DNA of 64,000 nt from Caryophanales bacterium (lineage in GTDB: Bacteria; Bacillota; Bacilli; Bacillales; Amphibacillaceae), in NCBI GenBank assembly GCA_029257405.1, contig JARIBO010000017.1, positions 1-64,000 of the forward strand. Reading direction: 5' to 3'. A program made the translations under genes and the position numbers. This document shows, one piece after another, positions 34,090 to 45,387 of this stretch. Below the pieces are notes generated by a model. That model searched no databases. It was not told the DNA's origin and saw nothing but the letters and a program-made list of their open reading frames with translations. Each line of letters opens with the position of its first letter. Within the stretch, counting starts at the first letter, position 1.

Positions 34090-35031
34090 ATGGTACAAAA
34101 CAATATACTAACAAAAATTAAGGAATATGAAACAATTATTATCCACCGACACGTTAGGCCAGATCCAGATGCGATTGGGTCGCAAGTTGGATTGAAACGA
34201 ATTATCGAAGCATCATTTCCAGACAAAAAAGTTTATGCAGTAGGTGAAGAAGATCCTAGTCTATTCTTTTTAGCAGAAATGGACAAGCTCGAAAATAAAG
34301 ATTTCGATAATGCATTAATCATTGTGTGTGATACAGCTAATACAGGACGTATTAGTGATAGAAGGTATGAACTGGGGGATTATGTAATTAAAATTGACCA
34401 TCACCCAAATAACGATACATATGGCGATTTGAAATGGGTCGACACGACAGCGAGCTCAACATGTGAGTTAATTTATGAGTTTGCTAAATTTCATCCAGAA
34501 TTAGTTGTTACTGACGAAGCTGCTCGGTTAATTTACGCAGGAATTGTTGGTGATACAGGAAGATTTTTATTCCCGAGTACTACGAACCGAACATTCCGCT
34601 ACGCAGCAGAGTTAGTTAACTATACATTTGATCGTACAGCTTTATACAATAGTCTATACGATGTACCTGATAAAATTGCAAGAATGCGAGGATATATTTT
34701 ACAAAACTTTAAAATATCAAAATCGGGTGCCACATCAATTAAAATTACTAAAGATGTTTTAGAAAAATTTGATATAGATCCAATCGAAACGGGTGGATTG
34801 GTTGGAATTTTAGGAGATATTCAAGGTGTTAAAGCTTGGATAATTTTCATTGAAGAAGAATATATTATTAGAGCGCGGATTCGCTCGAAAGGTCCTGTTA
34901 TAAATACATTAGCCAATAAGTATAAAGGCGGCGGGCATCCATTAGCATCCGGTGCTTCAGTGGGATCGTGGGAAGAAGCAGATCGGCTTGCAGCAGAACT
35001 CGAAATTGTCTGTGAATCGTATTTGGAATAA
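34090..35031 (+). CDS. nrnA: Bifunctional oligoribonuclease/pAp phosphatase NrnA
   Basis: This is a DHH-DHHA1 phosphoesterase that degrades very short RNAs (nanoRNA) and dephosphorylates 3'-phosphoadenosine 5'-phosphate. The 313-residue sequence shows the metal motif HRHVRPDPDAIGSQ at 19-32, CDTANTGR near 92, the DHH motif KIDHHPNND near 116, and the C-terminal GGGHPLASGAS for substrate binding. The ribosome site is GAGG before ATG 34090. It is diverged from ytpI and followed by a terminator that begins within its last codon. Confidence 0.94.
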   Translation: MVQNNILTKIKEYETIIIHRHVRPDPDAIGSQVGLKRIIEASFPDKKVYAVGEEDPSLFFLAEMDKLENKDFDNALIIVCDTANTGRISDRRYELGDYVIKIDHHPNNDTYGDLKWVDTTASSTCELIYEFAKFHPELVVTDEAARLIYAGIVGDTGRFLFPSTTNRTFRYAAELVNYTFDRTALYNSLYDVPDKIARMRGYILQNFKISKSGATSIKITKDVLEKFDIDPIETGGLVGILGDIQGVKAWIIFIEEEYIIRARIRSKGPVINTLANKYKGGGHPLASGASVGSWEEADRLAAELEIVCESYLE

Positions 35032-35070
35032 AAAAGTGCTGATTTCATAAAAAATGAAGTCAGCATTTTT
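35031..35070 (+). terminator. Terminator of nrnA
   Basis: AAAAAGTGCTGA...TCAT pairs with ATGA...TCAGCATTTTT with one small internal mismatch; it ends in five T. Confidence 0.88.
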
Positions 35071-35146
35071 AATTAAAAAAACAAGCAAGTTCGTATTAAG
35101 TCCGTTATAATAAACTAAGATTAAGAGAAATTAAAGGGGAATTAAT

Positions 35147-38100
35147 ATGCCATTTGCACACTTACAAGTCCGAAGTGGGTATAGCTTGATGGAAAGTACA
35201 ATCCAAGTTGATAGATTAGTTAAAAGAGCTAAAAATTTAGGTTTTGAGTATCTTGCATTAACTGATTTTGAAATTATGCATGGAGCAATTTCGTTTTATC
35301 AAACATGTTTAAAAGAAGGAATTAAACCAGTACTAGGTATGACAGTAGAATTAAATTTTGAAAATGAAATTTATAATTGTACGCTATTAGCTAAAAATAA
35401 TATAGGTTACCAAAATCTACTTAAAATATCTTCGCATATCCAAACAAAAGAGGAGCCTTTTACAATAACTTATTTAAATGAGTTATCGGAAGGTTTATTT
35501 TGTCTGGTTAACTTAACTTCTTCACTTAATGAAATATTAGCTGATCTGCAACAAGTATTTAAAGCAAACCTCTATTTTAAAATTGACGCAGCTCATTTAA
35601 ATCAAAACGATGATTTAGATTATCTTATGACTCAATTTCAAGATTCTCTTGTAGTAGCTAACGAAGTTTTGTTTTTAGAAAGTAAAGATTTAACGAGTTA
35701 TAGTTGCTTACAAGCTATGAAGAATAATAAGTTATGGAATAGTGATGAAATTGATCAAAGTAAGGAAAATGCTTATCTTTTATCAAAAGATGAAGCAAGC
35801 AGCTTATTTGGAGATTACCCAGAAGCATTAAAAAACACTATAAAAATAGCCAAACAATGTCACGTCGAACTTAATTTTAATGAGCAATTATTACCTAAAT
35901 ATCCACTTGAAAATAAAACCGCTAAAGAAGCATTAAAAGAGTTGGCAAATAAAGGACTAACTAATCGCTATGGTGAATCAAACCAACCAGCTATTGCTCG
36001 CTTAAATCATGAGTTAACAATTATAGATGAACTTGAATTTAATGATTATTTTTTAATTGTCGCTGATTTAGTCCGTTTTGCAAAGGAGTCAGGTATTGCT
36101 GTTGGACCAGGTCGAGGTTCGGCTGCGGGATCAATCGTAGCTTACTTACTTGATATTACAACAGTAGATCCACTTGAGTATGACTTATTATTTGAACGTT
36201 TCTTAAATCCAGATCGTGCGACAATGCCTGATATCGATATCGATTTTTCAGATCAAAGACGTGATGAAGTTATTACGTATGTGAAAGAAAAATACGGAAA
36301 CGATTATGTCGCTCAAATTGTTACGTTTGGTACATTTGGTCCCCGTTCTTTAATGAGAGAACTAATGAAAACAATGAATATTGATCAGCGTGACCAAGCG
36401 TATGTTTTAAAAAATGTCACAATAAATAGAGATCAAAATTTATTGAGTTTTTTAAAAGAGAATCAAAACTTTGCAACTTATGTAAAACAATCAAGCACAT
36501 TAAAAAACCTATTTGTAATTGCTCTTACATTAGAAGGTTTGCCACGTCACGCTTCAACACATGCTGCAGGACTCATTTTAACTGAAGATAAAATGATTAA
36601 TCATGTGCCAATTATGAGTGGTTCTGACGATGTCCATTTAACTCAATATGCAATGCATGAATTAGAATCACTTGGTTTGTTAAAAATAGATTTACTTGGT
36701 TTAAAAAACTTAAGTATGATTGAGCAAATTACTTATTCAATTAAACGAACGACAAATCAAACAATCGATTTAAGTACAATACCTGAAAACGATGAAAAGA
36801 CATTTGCCCTTTTACAAAAAGGTCAAACAAACGGTGTCTTCCAACTTGAGTCTGATGGAATGAAGCGTGTATTAAAACAATTAAAACCAACTAAACTAAC
36901 CGATATTGTAGCTTTAAATGCGCTTTATCGTCCAGGTCCAATGGATCAAATACCGACATTTATTAACCGGAAATTTAACAAAGAACAAGTAAGCTATGTG
37001 CACCGAGATCTCGAACCGATATTAAAAGATACATATGGTGTCCTTGTCTACCAGGAACAAATTATGAAAATAGCTCATAAAATAGCTGGTTTTACATTAG
37101 GTGAAGCAGATTTATTAAGAGTAGCAGTAAGTAAAAAAGAACCAGAAGTTATGAAGACACTAGAAGTTCAATTTATAAATGGATGCTTGAAAAATGGGTA
37201 TTCAAAAACAGTAGCAGAAAAAATATTTTCTTGGATTAATCGATTTGCTAATTATGGTTTTAATAAAAGTCACTCAGTCGCATATAGTAAAATATCTTAT
37301 GAATTAAGTTATTTAAAAGCGAATTATCCGACTAATTTCTTTGCAGAATTATTAAGTTCAACACTAAATCAACCAACTAAATTCCATGCTTATGTTCAAG
37401 AAGCTAAAAATCTTGGCATTGAAGTATTACCTCCATCAATAAATCACAGCTTTGGAAAAGTGACTGTGGAAGGTGACGCCATTCGTCTTGGATTAATTGC
37501 AATCAAAGGAATAGGATACCAGTCTGTTCAAGAAATTATTAGAGAAAGAAAAGTTAAGCCATTTTCTGATTTATTTGATTTTTATTTAAGAACACAAACA
37601 AAAATAATCAAACGTAATATTATTGAGACGCTTATTTTAGCAGGGACATTTGACGATATTTATTCAAACCGAGCAAGTTTACTTGCTTCAATCGATCAAG
37701 CCGAAAGTCGTGCAGAGTTATTTGGTGATATAGTAGGAAGTCAAAAATCATTTTTTTCAAAAGATATTAAACTAAAACCAACGTATATTGAAATAGAGGA
37801 TTTTCCATTATTAAAGAAATTAGCAGATGAAATCGAATTAGTTGGGATTTATTTATCTAATCACCCTTTAGATGAATATCGCTTGAGTTTAACAAAAACC
37901 GGGTTTATTCCTTTAGAAGAAATTAGTAAACGTAAAGTGAACGCAACTTTAAAAGTAGCAGCAATTATTCAAGAGGTTCGTAAAATCAGAACAAAACGAG
38001 GAGATTCAATGGCATTTATGACGTTATCTGATGAAACTACAGAAATATCAGCTGTTGTCTTTCCTGAAATTTATCGCAAAAAAAATCCAATATTAATTGA

Positions 38101-38446
38101 AGATGCTCTAGTTGAATTATCAATTAAAATAACAGAAAGAAATAATGAGCGCCAAATTATTGTAAATAATGTAGACAAATTGGATTTAGAAGCAGACAAA
38201 AAACAGCTTTTTATTAAAGTAAAAGAGGAATTAGCTGATACTGTTTATGACAAAATAAAAACTATTATTAAAGGTGAACGAGGAAATGTCCCTATTATAA
38301 TCCATTTTGAAAAAAACAAAAAAACATTTAAGTTAAATGAAACATACTTAAATAGTGGTAGTGACGACCTACTGTCAAAATTTAAAGAGCATTTTGGAGA
38401 AGAAAATGTTGTTTTAAATATTGAAAAAAGATATCATAGTCAATAA
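35147..38446 (+). CDS. dnaE: DNA polymerase III subunit alpha DnaE
   Basis: This is the second replicative polymerase of low-GC Gram-positives, used for primer extension and lagging-strand start beside PolC. The 1099 residues comprise a PHP domain (1-230), palm and fingers with the catalytic PDIDIDFSD near residue 362, a helix-hairpin-helix region and a C-terminal OB fold. In the PHP domain the metal His of the family are changed (HLQVRSGYSL and LTDFEIMHG), so it is probably not an active phosphoesterase, as expected for the DnaE3 group. AAAGGGG precedes the ATG. The gene is separated from the malic enzyme gene by a new promoter. Confidence 0.96.
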   Translation: MPFAHLQVRSGYSLMESTIQVDRLVKRAKNLGFEYLALTDFEIMHGAISFYQTCLKEGIKPVLGMTVELNFENEIYNCTLLAKNNIGYQNLLKISSHIQTKEEPFTITYLNELSEGLFCLVNLTSSLNEILADLQQVFKANLYFKIDAAHLNQNDDLDYLMTQFQDSLVVANEVLFLESKDLTSYSCLQAMKNNKLWNSDEIDQSKENAYLLSKDEASSLFGDYPEALKNTIKIAKQCHVELNFNEQLLPKYPLENKTAKEALKELANKGLTNRYGESNQPAIARLNHELTIIDELEFNDYFLIVADLVRFAKESGIAVGPGRGSAAGSIVAYLLDITTVDPLEYDLLFERFLNPDRATMPDIDIDFSDQRRDEVITYVKEKYGNDYVAQIVTFGTFGPRSLMRELMKTMNIDQRDQAYVLKNVTINRDQNLLSFLKENQNFATYVKQSSTLKNLFVIALTLEGLPRHASTHAAGLILTEDKMINHVPIMSGSDDVHLTQYAMHELESLGLLKIDLLGLKNLSMIEQITYSIKRTTNQTIDLSTIPENDEKTFALLQKGQTNGVFQLESDGMKRVLKQLKPTKLTDIVALNALYRPGPMDQIPTFINRKFNKEQVSYVHRDLEPILKDTYGVLVYQEQIMKIAHKIAGFTLGEADLLRVAVSKKEPEVMKTLEVQFINGCLKNGYSKTVAEKIFSWINRFANYGFNKSHSVAYSKISYELSYLKANYPTNFFAELLSSTLNQPTKFHAYVQEAKNLGIEVLPPSINHSFGKVTVEGDAIRLGLIAIKGIGYQSVQEIIRERKVKPFSDLFDFYLRTQTKIIKRNIIETLILAGTFDDIYSNRASLLASIDQAESRAELFGDIVGSQKSFFSKDIKLKPTYIEIEDFPLLKKLADEIELVGIYLSNHPLDEYRLSLTKTGFIPLEEISKRKVNATLKVAAIIQEVRKIRTKRGDSMAFMTLSDETTEISAVVFPEIYRKKNPILIEDALVELSIKITERNNERQIIVNNVDKLDLEADKKQLFIKVKEELADTVYDKIKTIIKGERGNVPIIIHFEKNKKTFKLNETYLNSGSDDLLSKFKEHFGEENVVLNIEKRYHSQ

Positions 38447-38464
38447 GTATTTATTATAGTGGGC

Positions 38465-38492
38465 TTTACACAAGTAAAAAGTTTGTTATAAT
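38465..38492 (+). promoter_or_regulatory. Promoter of the malic enzyme gene
   Basis: TTTACA at 38465 and TATAAT at 38487, with a 16-base spacer and TGT before the -10, form a strong vegetative promoter 70 bases before the start. Confidence 0.75.
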
Positions 38493-38562
38493 GAAATAAT
38501 CAGAATTGAATAACAATTCATAAAGACTACTATTAATGGGATATGAAAAGGAGCGTTCAGCA

Positions 38563-39795
38563 TTGACAAAGTTGAGAGAAGAAGCATTACATATGCACAA
38601 AGTGAATAAAGGTAAATTGAAAATAGAATCGAAGGTACCTGTTAAAAATGCTTATGACTTAAGTTTAGCTTATTCTCCAGGGGTAGCTGAACCGTGTAAA
38701 GAGATTTATTCTAGGAAACACGCCGTTTATGACTATACAATGAAAGGTAATATGGTTGCAGTTGTTACGGATGGTTCAGCTGTACTTGGATTAGGAGATA
38801 TTGGGCCAGAAGCATCTTTACCAGTAATGGAAGGTAAAGCTGTACTCTTTAAAACATTTGCTGGAGTGGACGCATTTCCTATTTGTCTTGCAACGAATGA
38901 TATAGATGAAATTGTTCAAACAGTTAAATTAATGGAACCGACTTTTGGCGGAGTTAATTTAGAAGATATTGCAGCGCCAAATTGTTTCATTATCGAAGAA
39001 CGCTTGAAAAAAGAAACAAGAATACCTATTTTTCATGATGACCAACATGGAACCGCAATTGTAGTGGTTGCAGGTTTAATGAATGCACTTAAATTAGTGA
39101 AGAAAGACTTTACAGATATTAAAGTCGTCGCAAGTGGTGCTGGAGCAGCTGGAATTGCTATTATAAAATTATTAAGAAGCTTCGGTGTTACTGATATAAT
39201 TATGTGTGATTCCCAAGGTGCAATTTATGAGGGGCGCCCACGTCGCATGAATGATATTAAAAATGAAATTTCAAAAGTAACTAATCATGAAAAACTTCAA
39301 GGTAATTTAATTGATGTCATCGAGGATGCTGATGTATTTGTAGGTGTATCAGCAGCTGGAGCACTTACTGTTGAAATGGTTGAGAAAATGGCAGACGATC
39401 CAATTATATTTGCGATGGCTAACCCAGATCCAGAAATTTTACCAGATGTAGCGAAACAAGCTGGAGCTCGAATTATCGGAACAGGCCGTTCAGATTATCC
39501 AAACCAAGTAAATAATGTATTAGCTTTTCCTGGAATATTTAGAGGTGCTTTAGATGTTTGGGCAACACGTATCAATGAAGAAATGAAAATTGCTGCTGTA
39601 GAGGCTATTGCATCATTGATCACAGAAGATGAGCTTCATGAAGATTATATTATCCCAGCTCCATTTGATAACCGAGTAGCTCCAAAAGTAGCTAAATACG
39701 TAGCTAAAGCTGCAATGGATACAGGTGTTGCGCGTCGCCAGGTAGACCCAGAAGAAGTTGCTGCTAAAGCACGTGAATTAAGCACAATTGATTAA
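38563..39795 (+). CDS. NAD(P)-dependent malic enzyme (YtsJ-like)
   Basis: This enzyme decarboxylates malate to pyruvate with NADP or NAD. The 410-residue protein begins [19 protein letters not shown], followed by [33 protein letters not shown], the metal/substrate motif [12 protein letters not shown], the Rossmann loop [10 protein letters not shown] and ANPDPEI. TTG 38563 is preferred over ATG 38536 because AAAGGAG lies nine bases before the TTG, while the ATG has none; the result equals the Bacillus YtsJ length. It precedes accDA, so it could supply NADPH for fatty acid synthesis. Confidence 0.92.
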   Translation: MTKLREEALHMHKVNKGKLKIESKVPVKNAYDLSLAYSPGVAEPCKEIYSRKHAVYDYTMKGNMVAVVTDGSAVLGLGDIGPEASLPVMEGKAVLFKTFAGVDAFPICLATNDIDEIVQTVKLMEPTFGGVNLEDIAAPNCFIIEERLKKETRIPIFHDDQHGTAIVVVAGLMNALKLVKKDFTDIKVVASGAGAAGIAIIKLLRSFGVTDIIMCDSQGAIYEGRPRRMNDIKNEISKVTNHEKLQGNLIDVIEDADVFVGVSAAGALTVEMVEKMADDPIIFAMANPDPEILPDVAKQAGARIIGTGRSDYPNQVNNVLAFPGIFRGALDVWATRINEEMKIAAVEAIASLITEDELHEDYIIPAPFDNRVAPKVAKYVAKAAMDTGVARRQVDPEEVAAKARELSTID

Positions 39796-39909
39796 ATTTT
39801 ACATCATAAGTAGATAAATTAAATGTGATGAAGTATAGTAAAGAATGTAATTTAAAATACAATTAATTTATTAACTTAATTTAAGCGATTCCATAAAGGG
39901 GGAGTTGTG

Positions 39910-40800
39910 TTGCTTAAAAAAATATTTCCAGGTAAAGGTAAGACAACAAATGTTTCAGATGGCAATGATAAAAAAGACATTCCAGAAGGTTTAATGACAA
40001 AATGTACGAATTGTAAAACAATATATATAAGTAAAGAAATAGAAAAGAATCTAAATGTTTGTTTGAATTGTGACCATCATTATCAACAAAATGCTTGGGA
40101 AAGAATAAACAGTTTGTTTGATGAGGACACATTTGAAGAATGGGATGAACACCTTTTATCATCTAATCCATTAGGGTTCCCTGAATATTTAGAAAAAATA
40201 AAAAAAGATCAAGAAAAAACCGATTTAAATGAAGCTGTAGTAACGGGAAAAGGACTCATAGAAGGTTTGCCAGTTGCTTTTAGTGTCATGGATGCACGTT
40301 TTAGAATGGGAAGTATGGGTTCGGTTGTCGGTGAAAAAATTGCGCGCGCTATTGAAAATGCTCGCAAGGAAGATATACCATTTGTTATTTTTACAGCTTC
40401 AGGTGGAGCAAGAATGCAAGAAGGTGTCTTGAGTTTAATGCAAATGGCTAAAGTATCAGTTGCCGTTAAACGACATTCAACAGCAGGAGGATTAATGATT
40501 TCAGTCATGACTGATCCAACTACAGGTGGTGTTTCAGCTAGTTTTGCTTCACAAGGCGATTACAACTTTGCAGAACCAGGTGCATTAATAGGATTTGCAG
40601 GTAGAAGAATAATTGAACAAACAATTCGCGAAAAACTGCCTGAAGATTTCCAAACTGCTGAATTTTTGTTAAAACATGGTCAATTAGATCAAGTTATTCA
40701 TCGTCACGAAATGCGAAATACACTATCATTACTATTAAAAATGCATGATAAAACAAATCAAAAACCTTCTATACGTAAAAAAGTAGGAGGACATAAATAA
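39910..40800 (+). CDS. accD: Acetyl-CoA carboxylase carboxyltransferase subunit beta AccD
   Basis: With AccA this forms the carboxyltransferase that makes malonyl-CoA. The N-terminal zinc ribbon is CTNCKTIY...CLNCDHHY (about residues 32-56), followed by the crotonase-like carboxyltransferase fold with [12 protein letters not shown] and [12 protein letters not shown]. The start is taken as TTG 39910 (MLKKIF, like the family); GTG 39907 is adjacent and possible. A GGGGGAG site precedes both. The stop overlaps the accA start by one base, which indicates translational coupling and 1:1 synthesis. Confidence 0.95.
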   Translation: MLKKIFPGKGKTTNVSDGNDKKDIPEGLMTKCTNCKTIYISKEIEKNLNVCLNCDHHYQQNAWERINSLFDEDTFEEWDEHLLSSNPLGFPEYLEKIKKDQEKTDLNEAVVTGKGLIEGLPVAFSVMDARFRMGSMGSVVGEKIARAIENARKEDIPFVIFTASGGARMQEGVLSLMQMAKVSVAVKRHSTAGGLMISVMTDPTTGGVSASFASQGDYNFAEPGALIGFAGRRIIEQTIREKLPEDFQTAEFLLKHGQLDQVIHRHEMRNTLSLLLKMHDKTNQKPSIRKKVGGHK

Positions 40801-41762
40801 TGAATCAAATTTTAGATTTTGAAAAGCCGATAGTAAACATGCGTGAAAAAATTATTGAATTAAAAAAACTTTCGGCTGATAGTGACGTTGACCTAACAAA
40901 AGAAGTTAAAGAACTCGAAAATAAATTGGATATCTTGGAAAAAGACGTCTATTCTAATTTAAGACCATGGGATAAAGTTCAAGTGGCTCGTCATCAACAA
41001 CGACCGACGACACTAGATTATGTAGGTGAAATATTTACAGATTTCATTGAATTTCATGGTGATCGTTATTATAGTGATGACGCTGCTATTGTTTCTGGAA
41101 TTGCTTTTTACAAGGGTGAACCAATTACTGTCATTGGTCATCAAAGAGGTAAAGCAACTAAAGAAAATATTAAGCGTAATTTTGGAATGCCGCATCCAGA
41201 AGGTTACCGAAAGGCAATTAGACATATGAAACAAGCAGAAAAGTTTGATCGCCCAATTGTTTGTTTTATCGATACCAAAGGGGCTTATCCTGGTAAACAA
41301 GCAGAAGAACGAGGACAAAGTGAAGCTATTGCTTATAATTTAATTGAAATGGCAGGTCTTGAAGTACCTATTGTGTGTATTGTAATAGGTGAAGGTGGAA
41401 GTGGTGGTGCGCTAGCATTAGGTGTGGGAGATCATATTCATATGTTAGAACACTCAACTTATTCAGTTATTTCACCTGAAGGGGCTGCATCTATTCTATG
41501 GAAAGATCCGAATTTAGCAGAAAAAGCTGCGGAATCGATGAAAATTACTTCTGAAGATTTAAAAGGATTTGGTATTATTGATGATATTATAAAAGAGCCT
41601 AAAGGTGGCGCTCATCGAAATTTTAAAGAACAAGCCCAAAATATCGATAAATCTTTAACTAAATCATTAAACGAATTAAATCAAAAAAATGTAGCAGACT
41701 TATTAGAAGACCGGTGGTTAAAGTATAAAAATATCGGCAAATTTTCTGAAACATCCATATAA
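40800..41762 (+). CDS. accA: Acetyl-CoA carboxylase carboxyltransferase subunit alpha AccA
   Basis: This is the second half of the carboxyltransferase (320 residues). Typical segments are [40 protein letters not shown] and the active-site region [18 protein letters not shown], then [15 protein letters not shown]. The N-terminal coiled part binds the other subunit. It is translationally coupled to accD (TAATG) with an AGGAGG site inside accD. A terminator with an unusually long loop follows. Confidence 0.96.
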   Translation: MNQILDFEKPIVNMREKIIELKKLSADSDVDLTKEVKELENKLDILEKDVYSNLRPWDKVQVARHQQRPTTLDYVGEIFTDFIEFHGDRYYSDDAAIVSGIAFYKGEPITVIGHQRGKATKENIKRNFGMPHPEGYRKAIRHMKQAEKFDRPIVCFIDTKGAYPGKQAEERGQSEAIAYNLIEMAGLEVPIVCIVIGEGGSGGALALGVGDHIHMLEHSTYSVISPEGAASILWKDPNLAEKAAESMKITSEDLKGFGIIDDIIKEPKGGAHRNFKEQAQNIDKSLTKSLNELNQKNVADLLEDRWLKYKNIGKFSETSI

Positions 41763-41846
41763 AATGAGGTTGACTAGAATAGTGTAGTGATTAAAGGCTG
41801 TAGTGGTCAGTTAATCCGACATATTCATGGTCAAGCTCATTTTTTA
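41761..41846 (+). terminator. Terminator of accDA with a long loop
   Basis: AAAATGAGGTTGAC (41761-41774) pairs with GTCAAGCTCATTTT (41830-41843), one mismatch, and is followed by T. The loop of about 55 bases is much longer than in other terminators of this window. Confidence 0.65.
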
Positions 41847-41933
41847 TTGAATAACTAGATAAAGAAAACGTAGAATCTTAATTCGTGGTAAACTATAGAT
41901 AGATTATATATAAGATTTAAATTGGAAGTATAA

Positions 41934-42911
<978 letters not shown>

Positions 42912-42936
42912 CTCATAATTTTAAGGAGAATGAAGA

Positions 42937-44700
42937 ATGATACTAAAGAAAACGAAAATAGTTTGTACGATCGGACCAGCATCAGAAGAAATAGATATTT
43001 TAAGAAAATTAATTAAAGAAGGAATGGACGTCGCACGGTTAAATTTTTCACATGGTGATTATCAAGAACATGCCCAAAGAATTAAAAGTATCCGTCAAGT
43101 AGCAAAAGAAATGGATAAAACAATTGGAATTTTATTAGATTTGCAAGGTCCAGAAATAAGAACTGACAAATTTGAAGGTGGATCTGCAGAATTAGTACGA
43201 GAAGAAATCGTATACATTACAATGAAAGATGTTCTTGGAACAAAGGAACGCTTTACTGTAAGTTATAAAGGATTAATTAATGATGTAGAAAAAGGCACAA
43301 TCATTTCTTTAGATGACGGGTTAATAGAATTATCTGTTTTAGAAGTCGATCATGAAAATGAAGAAATAAAAACAGTTGTTACTAACGCAGGGACTATTAA
43401 AGATAGAAAAGGTGTCAATGTCCCAAGCGCTCAAGTTAATTTGCCATCAATCACAGAAAAAGATAAATCAGATATTAAATTTGGAATTGAACAAGGCGTT
43501 GATTTTATCGCAGCATCATTTGTTCGTCACCCTAAAGATGTCTTTGCAATTAAAAAAATATTAGAAAAAAATCAAGGTGAACATTTACAAATTATTTCAA
43601 AAATTGAAAACCAACAAGGTGTTGACAATTTTAGTAAGATTTTAGACGCTAGTTATGGAATTATGGTTGCAAGAGGCGATTTAGGAGTAGAAATTCCAGC
43701 TGAAGATGTACCTTTAGTCCAAAAGAAACTAATTCAAGAGTGTAATAACGTTGGTAAGCCAGTTATTACTGCTACACAAATGTTAGATTCAATGCAGTGG
43801 GATCCGCGTCCGACAAGAGCAGAAGCATCTGACGTTGCTAACGCTATCCTAGATGGAACTGATGCAATTATGTTATCTGGTGAAACAGCAGCAGGAGATT
43901 TTCCTGTTGAGTCCGTTCAAACCATGAATAGAATTGCTTTAAAAACAGAGTCAGGACTTGATCACGCGATGATTTTAAAGAAACGATCTCAGAAAACATC
44001 GATGACAATTACTGATGCAATTAGTCAATCAGTAACGCATACAGCAGCTAATTTAGAAGTTAGTGCAATCATTACACCAACTCAAAGTGGGCACTCAGCT
44101 CGAATGGTCGCTAAATATCGTCCTGTAGCACCTATTATCGCAGTGACATTTAATGAGTTTGTTAAAAGACGTCTATCACTTGTATGGGGAATTTATCCTG
44201 TTCGCGGAGACGTAGCTGAAACGACAGATGAATTATTAGATACCGCAGTTAATAAAGGACTGGATACGGGTATTATTAAGCGTGGTTGTAAAGTAATTAT
44301 TACAGCTGGCGTACCTGTAGGTGTAAGTGGTACGACTAACTTAATGAAAGTCCATGTAATTGGTAATGTAATTGCTAGTGGACAAGGAGTGGGACGTCAT
44401 TTTGCATATGGTGATGTAGTTATTGCGAAAAATGCAGAAGAAGCGAACAGCAAAGTAAAGCTAGGTGATATATTAGTAACTAAAGCTACTGATAAAGATA
44501 TGTTACCTGCAATTGAACTTGCAAGTGGAATCGTTACTGAAGAAGGTGGATTAACATCGCATGCAGCAATTGTAGGCCTTAGTTTAGGCATCCCTGTAAT
44601 TGTTGGCGTTGAATCAATTGATGTGTTTAAAGAAGGCGAAGACATAACAATTGATGGAGGAACTGGTAATATTCATCAAGGTCATGCAAGTGTTTTATAA
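42937..44700 (+). CDS. pyk: Pyruvate kinase
   Basis: Pyruvate kinase transfers phosphate from phosphoenolpyruvate to ADP. The 587 residues are longer than usual because a C-terminal PEP-utilising-type domain (about 480-587, with [19 protein letters not shown]) is added, as in Bacillus and Staphylococcus. Motifs are [12 protein letters not shown], the catalytic Lys region [22 protein letters not shown] and [12 protein letters not shown]. In the same transcript as pfkA, with an AAGGAGA site. Confidence 0.97.
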   Translation: MILKKTKIVCTIGPASEEIDILRKLIKEGMDVARLNFSHGDYQEHAQRIKSIRQVAKEMDKTIGILLDLQGPEIRTDKFEGGSAELVREEIVYITMKDVLGTKERFTVSYKGLINDVEKGTIISLDDGLIELSVLEVDHENEEIKTVVTNAGTIKDRKGVNVPSAQVNLPSITEKDKSDIKFGIEQGVDFIAASFVRHPKDVFAIKKILEKNQGEHLQIISKIENQQGVDNFSKILDASYGIMVARGDLGVEIPAEDVPLVQKKLIQECNNVGKPVITATQMLDSMQWDPRPTRAEASDVANAILDGTDAIMLSGETAAGDFPVESVQTMNRIALKTESGLDHAMILKKRSQKTSMTITDAISQSVTHTAANLEVSAIITPTQSGHSARMVAKYRPVAPIIAVTFNEFVKRRLSLVWGIYPVRGDVAETTDELLDTAVNKGLDTGIIKRGCKVIITAGVPVGVSGTTNLMKVHVIGNVIASGQGVGRHFAYGDVVIAKNAEEANSKVKLGDILVTKATDKDMLPAIELASGIVTEEGGLTSHAAIVGLSLGIPVIVGVESIDVFKEGEDITIDGGTGNIHQGHASVL

Positions 44701-44723
44701 ACTTATATTAAGAAGGTGATAGC

Positions 44724-45116
44724 ATGTTTTTTTGGCTACTAGTCATATTTTTAGTAGTTCCGGCTTTTGAAATCACTTTATTTATTTGGTTAGGTGGATA
44801 TGTAGGTCCATGGTGGATATTTAGTATCATCATTGTCACTGGGATTGTTGGAGTTGCATTTGCTAAAAGCCAAGGAATGGAAACATTAAATAAGGTTAGA
44901 AAGTCAATGGCTGAAGGAAATCCACCAGGTGATTATATCTTAGATGGTATTATTTTGTTAATTGCAGGTATCCTTTTATTTATACCAGGATTTTTAACAG
45001 ATATAATTGGACTTGTTTTATTAGTACCCTTTACTAGAAAACCTTTCAGAAATTTGTTAAAGTATGCATTAATGAATAAGTTTTCCAAGCGAACAATTGT
45101 TTACCGAAAAAAATAA
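44724..45116 (+). CDS. FxsA family membrane protein
   Basis: This is a 130-residue membrane protein with four hydrophobic helices. It shows the FxsA pattern PAFEITLFIWLGGYVGPWW near the start and DGIILLIAGILLFIPGFLTD in the second half. In Escherichia coli FxsA relieves phage exclusion by PifA, but the general role is unknown. The gene follows pyk by 23 bases and is probably the last of the pfkA-pyk transcript. The same position is seen in other Bacillales. Ribosome site AAGGTGAT. Confidence 0.88.
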   Translation: MFFWLLVIFLVVPAFEITLFIWLGGYVGPWWIFSIIIVTGIVGVAFAKSQGMETLNKVRKSMAEGNPPGDYILDGIILLIAGILLFIPGFLTDIIGLVLLVPFTRKPFRNLLKYALMNKFSKRTIVYRKK

Positions 45117-45387
45117 AGAAATATATTATATTAAGCTAAATTTTAATTAAATGCTTATTCATTGAATGGTAGAAAAATGGGGTTTAGATGTCTCTATAAT
45201 TGATTATACGGTAGAAAAAGTAGCTAAGCATAGATAAATGTGATAGCTATTTAGAATCTGGATAAGAGATTGTAATGGCTTTCAGTTCACTTTATAAGTA
45301 AAATCAATTATAATAAGGTTTAATGAACAATCTATCTTTAATTTTAGTAATATTTAAATGAAAGTATTTTAAAAGGAGAGGTTTATT

